Shown here: in pieces, positions 33,828 to 41,283 of the stretch | Numbering within the stretch: position 1 is the first letter of the stretch | How the letters are laid out: each line of letters starts with the position of its first letter | Assembly: GCA_043767025.1 (NCBI GenBank) | Contig: JAYUHK010000057.1 | Location: forward strand, 1 to 55,227 | DNA length: 55,227 bases | From: JAYUHK01 sp043767025 | GTDB taxonomy: Bacteria > Bacteroidota > Bacteroidia > Chitinophagales > Saprospiraceae | Direction: 5' to 3' | Position numbers and translations under genes: made by a program | Notes under the pieces: model-generated | What the model was told of the DNA's origin: nothing | The model's database searches: none | The model's input: only the letters and a program-made list of their open reading frames with translations

Positions 33828-35099
33828 ATGCACTTCAAAAATACCCTTGATTTTGCGCAGCAAACAGACGCAGCAGACGAACTGAACGCCTACCGCGAGC
33901 AGTTTTATTTTCCGCAACACGGCGATAAAAACGCACTCTATTTTTGTGGCAATTCGTTGGGATTGCAGCCCAAAAGTGTAGCAAAAGCCCTGCTTGCAGA
34001 GCTGGAGCAATGGAAGACGTATGGCGTAGAGGGGCATTTTAAGGGCGAGCTTCCGTGGATGTATTACCACCGTTTTTTGTCCCAGCAATCCGCCAATTTG
34101 GTCGGCGCAAAGCCCGAGGAAGTCGTAGTGATGAATACTTTGACCACGAATCTGCACCTTATGATGGTGTCTTTTTATCGCCCCACTGCATCCAAATTTA
34201 AAATTATTATGGAAGCGGGTGCGTTTCCGTCCGACCAATATGCGGTCGAAAGTCAGGTGCGCTGGCACGGCTTTTCGCCCGAAAATGCCATCGTCGAAGT
34301 CGCCCCACGAGTCGGCGAACACACGCTCCGCACCGAAGATATTGTAGCAGCTATCGAACAACACGGCGACCAAACCGCGCTGGTAATGTTCAGTGGCGTG
34401 AATTACTACACCGGACAACTCTTTGATATTCAAGCTATTGCGAAGTCCGCGCACGCCGCCAAGTGCTTCGTAGGATTTGATTTGGCGCATACGGCGGGCA
34501 ACGTGCCGCTGCAACTCCACGACTGGGGAGTAGATTTTGCGGTGTGGTGCAGCTACAAATATCTCAACGCTGGTCCCGGCGGTCCCGGCGGCGTGTTCGT
34601 GCATGAGCGACACGGCGACAAGTCGGAGTTGCCCCGATTCGCGGGTTGGTGGGGACACGACGAGGCGAGTCGTTTTCAGATGAAAAAAGGATTTGTACCG
34701 ATGCGCGGCGCGGCAGGCTGGCAGTTGAGCAATGCGCAAATATTCAGCTTTGCGGCGCACAAGGCGAGCTTGGATATTTTTGAAGCCGCCACTATGGCGA
34801 AGCTGCGAGCCAAAAGTCTGCAACTGACGGGCTTTTTAGAATTTATTTTGACAGAACTCAACAAGAGTGGTCGGCAACGATTCGACCTCATTACGCCCAA
34901 GCAGCACGGCGAGCGCGGCTGCCAACTGTCTATTTTGACCGACGAAAATGGAAAATCCTTGTATGATTTTTTGACACAAAACGGTGTTATCTGTGATTGG
35001 CGCGAGCCGAATGTGGTTCGGCTCGCGCCAGTCCCCCTCTACAACTCTATGGAAGATATTTGGCAGCTCGGACAGCTGTTGGAAGTAGGGACAAGATAA
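33828..35099 (+). CDS. kynU: Kynureninase
   Basis: This 423-aa PLP enzyme (aminotransferase class V fold) cleaves kynurenine to anthranilate and alanine, or 3-hydroxykynurenine to 3-hydroxyanthranilate. Lys244 in WCSYKYLNAGPGG holds the cofactor; FDLAH (217-221, Asp218) contacts the pyridine nitrogen. NSLGLQP (42-48) and VHERHG are further family blocks. No other tryptophan-breakdown or quinolinate gene is next to it. The MITE upstream may have changed its expression; no consensus promoter was seen. Confidence 0.95.
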   Translation: MHFKNTLDFAQQTDAADELNAYREQFYFPQHGDKNALYFCGNSLGLQPKSVAKALLAELEQWKTYGVEGHFKGELPWMYYHRFLSQQSANLVGAKPEEVVVMNTLTTNLHLMMVSFYRPTASKFKIIMEAGAFPSDQYAVESQVRWHGFSPENAIVEVAPRVGEHTLRTEDIVAAIEQHGDQTALVMFSGVNYYTGQLFDIQAIAKSAHAAKCFVGFDLAHTAGNVPLQLHDWGVDFAVWCSYKYLNAGPGGPGGVFVHERHGDKSELPRFAGWWGHDEASRFQMKKGFVPMRGAAGWQLSNAQIFSFAAHKASLDIFEAATMAKLRAKSLQLTGFLEFILTELNKSGRQRFDLITPKQHGERGCQLSILTDENGKSLYDFLTQNGVICDWREPNVVRLAPVPLYNSMEDIWQLGQLLEVGTR

Positions 35100-35335
35100 A
35101 ACCATTGGCTGTTTGAATCGTTGCAAGGGAACAAAGGCATAGAAGTTGGTTGTGGGGTAGCTTGCAGGTTGTTGTTTTTATTAGATAACCAATCTTATAC
35201 GGGTATAAATTATCAGAAAGTTAGTTGTTTTTCTTGTTATAAATACCAAAAGTGTAGTTCAGTTTGAAGCAATGCGTTTGGACGATAAGAGTCGTCGTGC
35301 CGTGCTTATCAACGTCATATATTTTAAAACATGAC

Positions 35336-35358
35336 GTAAAATTATTGAATAATTTTAC
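35336..35358 (-). terminator. Hairpin at the 3' end of the peptide/M48/SpoIIM operon
   Basis: GTAAAATTAT (35336-35345) and ATAATTTTAC (35349-35358) form a perfect 10-bp stem with a 3-nt loop overlapping the DUF6734 stop. A second small inverted repeat, ACGTCAT/ATGACGT, lies just beyond (35313-35337). T-richness after the stem is modest. 35100-35311 holds nothing recognisable. Confidence 0.5.
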
Positions 35359-36253
35359 CGAAAATCATAATATTTATTTTGTCGTAGACATCTCTATAGT
35401 AATATTTTAGCCACTTTTCTGGTAAAGTGTAGTATTTTAGCTTGTATTCGTTGTGTAAATGAATAAAACTAAATTCTGTTGTCATTTTGTCTAAAATATG
35501 TTTTTGATAATCGTAAATTCTATCAAATTTTTGCTCTATGCACAAATCAATTTTTTCATTTCTTGATTGTACAAAATTATAAAACATAAATTGCTCGATA
35601 AAACAATTTAGAAAAGAATTCGATATTTCTTCTACATCAGGCAAATTCTTATTTAATTCTAATAATTTTAGTGATTCGATTGCATAATCATTAAAAAACG
35701 AATGAGCTTTGCCTCCAATTATACCAAGATTATAGTCATTATAAATAAATGTTTTTTTATTTATAATTTTTTGTAAATCAGGCGTTGTTCTAAAACTTGA
35801 ATTCGCACCCCTGATATTATTCAATGTTTTCTCGTAAGATTTTGGTTTATCCTCGTAGTGATATTCGGCGATAATATTTTTAGAAATTATGTTTTTATCA
35901 AACAAATTTCCCAAAATTAAGTCGCCGTCAAAATGTAAAAAAGGCTCTTTAATTTTAGAAAAAACATATAGCTTACCAGCACACCAAAATCTGGAGGATA
36001 TATGCTCTATCTCATTTAAATTTACTGTACACGAAGAGTATGGAAATTCTAAAGCATCTATCATTAATTGTTTACCAAAGTCATCTGTTATTAAATGAAC
36101 ATCCTTAAAGTGTTCTTTTAATCGCAGCACGCTAAGTGCCCATGTATATATAAAATATCTTTTGAGTGGAAACCCCCCCATAAAACGACTTTCAAAAGAA
36201 TTATCATAGGGGTTTTGAAACGGTTTTGACCAAAACGATTGGATTATTTTCAT
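35342..36253 (-). CDS. DUF6734 family protein, glycosyltransferase-like
   Basis: This 303-aa protein is the last gene of the operon. MKIIQSFWSKP at the start, then LITDDFGK, then HFDGDLILG (Asp109-x-Asp111) resemble a GT-A nucleotide-sugar fold with its DxD metal motif. The family is common in Bacteroidota but, as far as I know, uncharacterised. There is no signal peptide or membrane helix, so it is cytosolic. It overlaps the upstream membrane-protein gene by 4 bases (ATGA). In this operon it could glycosylate the secreted peptide or a membrane partner, but that is inference. Base composition is AT-rich. Confidence 0.65.
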   Translation of the reverse strand: MKIIQSFWSKPFQNPYDNSFESRFMGGFPLKRYFIYTWALSVLRLKEHFKDVHLITDDFGKQLMIDALEFPYSSCTVNLNEIEHISSRFWCAGKLYVFSKIKEPFLHFDGDLILGNLFDKNIISKNIIAEYHYEDKPKSYEKTLNNIRGANSSFRTTPDLQKIINKKTFIYNDYNLGIIGGKAHSFFNDYAIESLKLLELNKNLPDVEEISNSFLNCFIEQFMFYNFVQSRNEKIDLCIEQKFDRIYDYQKHILDKMTTEFSFIHLHNEYKLKYYTLPEKWLKYYYRDVYDKINIMIFGKIIQ

Positions 36254-36810
36254 ATTAAAATGGTAACAGATAAAAGTACCGATAAAATTATAGACAAAAG
36301 AATTATTTTTTTTACATCAATTTGATTTTGAAATAATGAGTAGCAAAATAAGAAAATTGATACGATAGCTGAAAGAATATTGGAATAATTACAAAATACA
36401 TAAAAATCAGTCTTCTTTAGTTGGCTTACAATGTCTAATTTTTCAAAGTTCTCAAAATCGAAACGGCTCGCCTCATCTTTTAGAAATATCCAAATCATAA
36501 GAAACTTAAATATTTCACCGAAAATGAGTGCTACAACTAAATTTTTACAAGATTCTGAAAATGCAAATGCGCTTACATTTATTGCGAACAAGATAGAACA
36601 ATACCAAGTAGTTAGAATAATAACAAATAATAGTGCTATAGATGTGAAATTACCAACTATTGTTGATGTTATGCTTGATATTCTTGCGATTTTAACATAT
36701 TCTTTAGGAAAATTCTCTAATATTATCTCATTTTTACAAATACTAACAAAAACCGAAATAGCAAAAAATAGACAACATTGTTTAATCAAAGATGAAAAAT
36801 TTTGAGTCAT
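36250..36810 (-). CDS. Unknown multi-pass membrane protein of the peptide operon
   Basis: This 186-aa protein was not recognised. It has about five membrane segments (near residues 10-25, 50-75, 85-110, 140-155 and 165-185) and a charged cytosolic loop KDEASRFDFENFEKLD around 110-127. It begins on the last base of the SpoIIM stop (TAATG) and ends with an ATGA overlap into DUF6734, so it is translationally coupled on both sides. Small multi-pass proteins in such positions are often immunity or transport subunits; no motif supports either. Confidence 0.65.
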   Translation of the reverse strand: MTQNFSSLIKQCCLFFAISVFVSICKNEIILENFPKEYVKIARISSITSTIVGNFTSIALLFVIILTTWYCSILFAINVSAFAFSESCKNLVVALIFGEIFKFLMIWIFLKDEASRFDFENFEKLDIVSQLKKTDFYVFCNYSNILSAIVSIFLFCYSLFQNQIDVKKIILLSIILSVLLSVTILI

Positions 36811-37352
36811 TAGTTTATTAGTTTTAAATATAAATCTGATTCAATTAATGCTGAAAAAAAAAGTAAAAATATAGGCAAATACAAGATTTTAAGTGACGTT
36901 AAGAAATTATAATGCGAATATTTTTCTTCATTTATGACACTCAAAAAATTACTAAAACCAGTAATTCCGAAAGCACCAAAATAGCACAGGGAAAAAAATT
37001 CGGTCGGTGCGTGTAATAATACTTTATATAAAGAATAAACAGTATAGGTGTTCAAAAAGGAAGTGATATGCAGTGATAGTATAAATCCGTTGTAAATCGA
37101 TACAAAAATACTGACAAGCCCAAAAGAAAAATATCCTAAAAAAGCCAGAATAAAAGCAACAGCTAAATTATTAGATAATATGGTAAAAAAAACTTCAACA
37201 CAGGTAATAATATCCGTTGTATTATCATTCAAAAATACTTTTTTTTCCATGGACCTGTCAATAATTGCCTTGTCAAAACCCATGTAGAAACCAACTAACC
37301 AACAAGCAGCGCAAATAACGAACCCTACTAATATTTTATTCCTCTGAAACAT
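36810..37352 (-). CDS. SpoIIM/DUF95 family membrane protein
   Basis: This 180-aa protein has about five membrane segments. The SpoIIM pattern is visible: FTILSNNLAVAFILAFLG (57-74), IYNGFILSLH (86-95) and LLHAPTEFFSLCYFGAFG (112-129), where His114 and Glu118 stand for the PHGxxE motif. SpoIIM homologues occur in sporulation and, as small DUF95 proteins, in circular bacteriocin clusters, where they are needed for maturation, export or immunity. It overlaps the M48 gene by 17 bases. Together with the precursor-like peptide upstream, this argues for peptide production or protection, not sporulation, which Bacteroidota lack. Confidence 0.75.
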   Translation of the reverse strand: MFQRNKILVGFVICAACWLVGFYMGFDKAIIDRSMEKKVFLNDNTTDIITCVEVFFTILSNNLAVAFILAFLGYFSFGLVSIFVSIYNGFILSLHITSFLNTYTVYSLYKVLLHAPTEFFSLCYFGAFGITGFSNFLSVINEEKYSHYNFLTSLKILYLPIFLLFFSALIESDLYLKLIN

Positions 37353-38223
37353 TCTTTAGTCTTTCTTTTAACGTTGGGTAATTAATTGATTTTTTTTCCA
37401 ATCCACCATTAGTAATAACATTTAAGGCAATCAATGTTTCTGAATATGAAGCTGCTCCCACGATTTTTGATGCGTATTTGTCCGCTTTATATTCAAGTTG
37501 TCTTTGGACTAAACCAGAAACTAACATGTATAATCCTCCCAATAAAGCACCATGCAGAGCTACCAGCAAACCCGGTATAGAAGTTGTTTCAAATATTGGA
37601 ATGAAATGCCTCCCAGAAATGACAGATACCGAAACACATAGAACATTTGATAAGTATAAAAATAATAAATGATTATTTTTCAAGTGTCCATATTCGTGAA
37701 AAATTACATTTTTGATGTCTTTTTCTTGCATTTCTTCGAGCATTTTATCACTCAATAATATCACTTTAGACACAGACAAAATACCCGTTGCATACGCATT
37801 TACCATATTGTGTTTCAATATTCGGACAACGATTTGCTTATCTATATTCAATTTTACCCACTCTTGATATACCTCACAGATTTTATATCTATTTTGCCTA
37901 AAAATAATTAAAAACGGATAAATAAAATATCCATAACTAACAAGAAATGAGCATAAAAGAACTGCAAGAAATACGGCAGCTAATTGGGTTGGATTTTGAA
38001 AATAAAATGAAATTGAAATTAAAAAAGAAAAAACTACTGTAGTAAAAATCCACTCTAAAATAATATTTACGATATCAATAGTCGAAAGCAAAACGTATCT
38101 TTCTTTATGAAATAATATCGGAACGAACCTTAACACAATAAAAATTGCGGAAAGTGTTGCAGAATAAAATATAGTTTTAAACATCGGAAGTAAATATTTA
38201 TTAAAAGTTTTAAAATATTTCAT
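37336..38223 (-). CDS. M48-type membrane zinc metalloprotease
   Basis: This 295-aa protein has three to four N-terminal membrane segments (residues 14-35, 50-75, 80-108) and a peptidase domain. The zinc site is H176-E-Y-G-H180 with Glu244 in LEYKADKYA as third ligand; LSDKMLEEM and a long hydrophobic insert (185-240) follow HtpX/BlaR-like M48/M56 order. It lies 51 bases after the glycine-rich peptide gene, across a hairpin, and overlaps SpoIIM. A function in cutting the leader of the peptide is plausible; quality control of membrane proteins is the alternative. Confidence 0.8.
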   Translation of the reverse strand: MKYFKTFNKYLLPMFKTIFYSATLSAIFIVLRFVPILFHKERYVLLSTIDIVNIILEWIFTTVVFSFLISISFYFQNPTQLAAVFLAVLLCSFLVSYGYFIYPFLIIFRQNRYKICEVYQEWVKLNIDKQIVVRILKHNMVNAYATGILSVSKVILLSDKMLEEMQEKDIKNVIFHEYGHLKNNHLLFLYLSNVLCVSVSVISGRHFIPIFETTSIPGLLVALHGALLGGLYMLVSGLVQRQLEYKADKYASKIVGAASYSETLIALNVITNGGLEKKSINYPTLKERLKNVSEE

Positions 38224-38234
38224 TTTAGCAAAAT

Positions 38235-38265
38235 GATTAGGTTGTTTTCATCAAACAACCTAATC
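38235..38265 (-). promoter_or_regulatory. Perfect hairpin between peptide and protease genes
   Basis: GATTAGGTTGTTT (38235-38247) and AAACAACCTAATC (38253-38265) form a 13-bp perfect stem with loop TCATC, between the stop at 38275 and the next start at 38223. Only a short T-run (ATTTTG) follows. It could act as a leaky terminator or 3' stabiliser that gives more peptide than processing enzymes. Confidence 0.7.
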
Positions 38266-38274
38266 GTTCTATCG

Positions 38275-38553
38275 CTAATAAGCACCCACACCGGCACCAA
38301 CAAGTCCTCCTGCAAAAGCCCCTACTGGTCCAAAGGATAGACCTAATAATGCTCCAGCTTGTAGGGCAGCCCAACTGCCTATGACTCCACCAGCATATCC
38401 ACCTGCTCCAGCAGCAAAGGCTCCTACTCCCCCATCTCCGCCGGCTCTCCAACCAAGATTTGCAGTTACTCTACTTTGATTAACCGTTTTCAATGCCCCT
38501 ATTGAGATAAGGCACGACAAAAGCGATACAAAAATAATTTTTCTTTGAAACAT
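38275..38553 (-). CDS. Glycine-rich hydrophobic secreted peptide, bacteriocin-like precursor
   Basis: This 92-aa protein starts at ATG 38553 (MFQRKIIFVSLLSCLISIGA), with a basic start and a hydrophobic stretch like a Sec leader. The open frame upstream is longer but lies in the leader RNA. Residues 34-92 are almost free of charge and packed with Gly and Ala: GGVGAFAAGAGGYAGGVIGS, then ALQAGALLGLSFGPVGAF, then AGGLVGAGVGAY, with many GxxxG spacings. This is the composition of pore-forming class II or circular bacteriocins and of glycine-zipper peptides. WRAGG (35-39) is a possible double-glycine cut. The genes downstream (M48, SpoIIM, membrane protein, DUF6734) support a processed peptide. Activity is not shown. 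Confidence 0.65.
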   Translation of the reverse strand: MFQRKIIFVSLLSCLISIGALKTVNQSRVTANLGWRAGGDGGVGAFAAGAGGYAGGVIGSWAALQAGALLGLSFGPVGAFAGGLVGAGVGAY

Positions 38554-38732
38554 AACTCTAAAAATTAAAAAATTAAACCCGAACAGCTTTATAGTAGGTG
38601 TGTTGGGCAAAAAGTGACCTATCAAGAAAGAGAAAAAATTTAGACGGACGCAGAACATTTGCAAATAATCCCTGTTTGAGGCGGAATTCCTATCCTGCTT
38701 CGTTGGCTGTTTTTTTATCTTTCTTGACCTCA

Positions 38733-38763
38733 CAAAAATACGCCCATCTTATCTAATTTCAAT
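38733..38763 (-). promoter_or_regulatory. Promoter of the glycine-rich peptide operon
   Basis: On the minus strand TTG (near 38760-38762), 19 bases, TATTTTTG (38740-38733) fits the -33/-7 pattern. The start would lie near 38728, giving a leader of about 170 nt before the peptide ATG, long enough for regulation. Confidence 0.55.
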
Positions 38764-38776
38764 CGGTCATTTCAGG

Positions 38777-38968
38777 TCATTTTCGGTCATAATCGGACAC
38801 TTTCGGACATCCTAATTTCGCATAGATTTCCGAGATACTTTTTGGACAGATTCGCTCCCGCTTAAAAACGATAATTTTGTGTTTTTTGAGCCATCGGCAG
38901 AAAGTTTTAACACTTACCCCGTACTCGGTCGCCAATTCGTCGCGAGTTTTTGATGTTAGATGTTGCAT
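38777..38968 (-). CDS. Small helix-turn-helix protein
   Basis: This 63-aa protein starts MQHLTSKTRDELATEYGVSVKT and has a plausible HTH (ELATEYGVSVKTFCRWLKKH, 11-30). Small proteins of this kind are widespread in Bacteroidota and resemble transposase HTH heads or orphan regulators. It lies just upstream of the peptide operon on the same strand and could regulate it, although no effector domain exists. Its 3' end runs into tandem TCGGTCA/TCGGACA-like repeats (38763-38815). A TACCTTTG -7 element (near 39025) precedes it. Confidence 0.55.
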   Translation of the reverse strand: MQHLTSKTRDELATEYGVSVKTFCRWLKKHKIIVFKRERICPKSISEIYAKLGCPKVSDYDRK

Positions 38969-39072
38969 ACCTTATATATGGTTAGATGTTTAGAAAATAG
39001 TGTATTTGATTTCTACTCATCAAAGGTAGCAGCAGCGCAGTTAAGCGACTTTTCAGCGTACCCACGCAAAGC

Positions 39073-39086
39073 GGGGGGGGGGGGGG
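39073..39086. repeat. G14 homopolymer tract
   Basis: Fourteen G in a row on the plus strand. On the minus strand it lies 17 bases after an ATG (39106) that follows a duplicated promoter. With 14 C the frame closes after 17 codons; one base more or less gives other, longer frames, a phase-variation-like layout. Length errors in sequencing are likely here. Confidence 0.6.
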
Positions 39087-39120
39087 TAATTTAATTTTTT
39101 TTTCATAAAAAACAAGTTTT

Positions 39121-39208
39121 AATAGTTTATTTTTGTTTAGGCTTTCTGATGCTACAAGAAAGGCATTTACAAATGTAAAATATTGTCACGAATTTTCCAA
39201 ATATATTT
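39121..39208 (-). repeat. Duplicated promoter region, copy 1
   Basis: About 88 bases nearly identical to 41068-41155. It carries TTTG (39201-39198), a 20-base spacer and TACATTTG (39177-39170) on the minus strand. Downstream is only a short frame with the G14 tract. Confidence 0.8.
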
Positions 39209-39257
39209 ATGGATTCTTACATGTTTGCACAGTATTTTATGAATTTGCTCTTACGTC

Positions 39258-39302
39258 AAAAAATAGATAATTTATTGAAAGTCAATAAATTATCTATTTT
39301 TT
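39258..39302. terminator. Bidirectional terminator after the T9SS type B gene
   Basis: A perfect 21-bp stem (39258-39278 with 39282-39302), loop AAG, with A- and T-runs at both ends. It lies 24 bases past the stop of the 39327-41039 gene. The rest of 38969-39326 holds the G14 tract and promoter copy 1. Confidence 0.85.
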
Positions 39303-39326
39303 GTTTTTAAGAAGTGGTGTTTTATC

Positions 39327-41039
39327 TTACCGAAACAGTGTGACATCGCCACCCTTTATCTCGATTTTTCCACTTAATTCGTCCTTGTACTTTATGACAT
39401 ACACATACACACCTTCTGAACATTTTTTACCGTCGCACGTGCCGTCCCAACCTATATTATTTCCTTGATTAGAATACATCAAAGAACCCCAACGACCAAA
39501 AATTTGCATACTTAATATTTCTATATTTTGAGTGAACGCCCTAAAAGTTGCATTTTCTGAATATTCAGAATCTGGATAAAAGGCATTCGGAACATAAATT
39601 TTGGGCAAACAGCCGCCTATCAAAATATCATCTCTAAACGACCCGCAGCTATTCGTGCTGATTAGCGAGTAAATACCCGGACGGTTGATAGTAATTTTAT
39701 CATTTTTTTCGCCATTTGACCAAGTATAATTGGGTAGATTAGAAATATTCTTTAGCGCAGCCGTTTCTATCACGCCGTCTTTGCAAATAGAAAAATCTAT
39801 CCCTAAATCAACATTTAATTTTTTTTCTACCTTGACACTCAAAGTATCTATTGTTTCTCCGCATTTACTTTGTGCGGATAAGATATAATTGCCTTCTTGG
39901 AAAATAGTAACCAAAGGCGTTGTTTCTCCATTCGACCAATTAAAACTGGAAAATTGAGCCGCATTGGACGGTATAAATTGCTTCGGTAAAAGACTTTCGC
40001 AATAGACGAGTTTGGGCAAGTCCAGCAACGGAAGAGAAGCTTCTTTTACTGTCATCGTGTCGCGAAGGGTACAGCCTTCGTAGGTCGCAGAGACGCTGTA
40101 CGACCCCGTAGCGGATATGGTGATTCGTTGGGTCGTATCGCCGTTGCTCCACTGATAGTTCTTGAAGCCATCGAATGCTGCAATCTGAAACGGTTGCCAG
40201 CTACTACAAACGGACGTGTCAGAGGGCAGCAATCCTCCGTCAGACGACGGAATCACAAACACATTGTCAATATAATAATAAGACACACCGCCATACCCAC
40301 CTTTGTAAAATGTATCCACTGGAGTTTTCATGAACGGATTAAAGTTGCCAATGGTGAGCCACTCTTCGTCCCCCTGTGCCACGTATGTGCCTGCCACGAG
40401 CGTCCAGTTGGTGGTATCTTTTATGAATGTATTGACTTTTATTTGTGGCTCGCCGTGCAGAACATAAATTGCGGTGTCCAAAGACGGGTTAGTCGGATTA
40501 TTAGTTTCATTATTAAGATTCAAAGGACGGGCAGCAGACAACATTAAACCCCAATTTTTAGCCGCTAACATACTGTTATTATTAATTGAGGTCGAGTATA
40601 TTTTCTCTGTTATAGAGTCCAAAGATGTGAACGAGGTATAAAAGCCCACACAGTAAGATTTACCTTTATCTAATTTTTTGATTAATTTAGCTTGTATATA
40701 TTCCCTTGCTTCTACAGTTCGGCTATGAAACGAAGTAATTGCTATTCCTGCGTAGGCTTCACCAGAAAAAGGATATTGAAAACCATTCTTATTGCCTGGT
40801 ACGGAGCAATGCCACAAATCACTGTAAATTTGGCAACTATTGAAGTAATCTGGAGAGCCTTGAAGATTGCCACTGCACCACTGCGCTACTACTTCTGCAC
40901 TGACGTAGCTCGTGTCAATGGCGCTGATGATAAATTCGCAGGTCTTGTGTTCTTCAAAGCCGGGATTGGGTACCAAATTTTGCGCAAAAACTACCGAAGG
41001 TAAAAATAGAAACAGCATCGCATAAAATGAATTTTTCAT
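39327..41039 (-). CDS. T9SS type B sorting domain-containing secreted protein
   Basis: This 570-aa protein starts best at ATG 41039, giving the signal peptide MKNSFYAMLFLFLPSVVFAQ; the frame is open 10 codons further. Residues about 21-260 are a carbohydrate-binding-like N-terminal domain starting NLVPNPGFEEHKTC. Three Ig-like repeats follow, each with a WSNGxTT or WSNGEK strand (near 300, 375 and 440). The last 90 residues are a gliding-motility-associated C-terminal (type B) domain: IYVPNAFYPDSEYSENATF, then MQIFGRWGSLMYSNQ, then CSEGVYVYVIKYKD. It is exported through T9SS and probably displayed on or shed from the surface. Confidence 0.88.
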   Translation of the reverse strand: MKNSFYAMLFLFLPSVVFAQNLVPNPGFEEHKTCEFIISAIDTSYVSAEVVAQWCSGNLQGSPDYFNSCQIYSDLWHCSVPGNKNGFQYPFSGEAYAGIAITSFHSRTVEAREYIQAKLIKKLDKGKSYCVGFYTSFTSLDSITEKIYSTSINNNSMLAAKNWGLMLSAARPLNLNNETNNPTNPSLDTAIYVLHGEPQIKVNTFIKDTTNWTLVAGTYVAQGDEEWLTIGNFNPFMKTPVDTFYKGGYGGVSYYYIDNVFVIPSSDGGLLPSDTSVCSSWQPFQIAAFDGFKNYQWSNGDTTQRITISATGSYSVSATYEGCTLRDTMTVKEASLPLLDLPKLVYCESLLPKQFIPSNAAQFSSFNWSNGETTPLVTIFQEGNYILSAQSKCGETIDTLSVKVEKKLNVDLGIDFSICKDGVIETAALKNISNLPNYTWSNGEKNDKITINRPGIYSLISTNSCGSFRDDILIGGCLPKIYVPNAFYPDSEYSENATFRAFTQNIEILSMQIFGRWGSLMYSNQGNNIGWDGTCDGKKCSEGVYVYVIKYKDELSGKIEIKGGDVTLFR

Positions 41040-41067
41040 AGCAATTATATTTAAAAAAGAAAAAGGC

Positions 41068-41155
41068 AATAGTTTATTTTTGTTTGGGCTTTCTGATGCT
41101 ACCAGAAAGGCATTTGCAAATATAAAACATTGTCACGAATTTTCCAAATATATTT
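41068..41155 (-). repeat. Duplicated promoter region, copy 2 (active position)
   Basis: On the minus strand TTTG (41148-41145), a 20-base spacer and TATATTTG (41124-41117) form a consensus promoter about 80 bases before the T9SS type B gene. About 88 bases are shared with 39121-39208. Confidence 0.8.
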
Positions 41156-41187
41156 TTTGTGGACGTATTTTCACTGTTTGCTTACAA

Positions 41188-41216
41188 GTTACCGACACCT
41201 CCAAGGTGTCGGTAAC
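41188..41216. repeat. Dispersed hairpin repeat, copy 1
   Basis: GTTACCGACACCT and AGGTGTCGGTAAC form a perfect 13-bp stem, followed by TTCGGCTCAAT. The same hairpin and tail occur at 54876-54904, and a decayed inverted copy at 43661-43697. Confidence 0.8.
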
Positions 41217-41283
41217 TTCGGCTCAATCACTCGTGGGAGCGCGCACTCAAAACTAAAAACTACACACTCAAAACTATTCAGCC

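Noticed and set aside
38554..38733. Longer reading frame upstream of the glycine-rich peptide (MRSRKIKKQ...)
   Set aside because: It would start on a GTG at the -7 box of the operon promoter and shows no signal-peptide or domain features; the ATG at 38553 gives a proper secretion leader.
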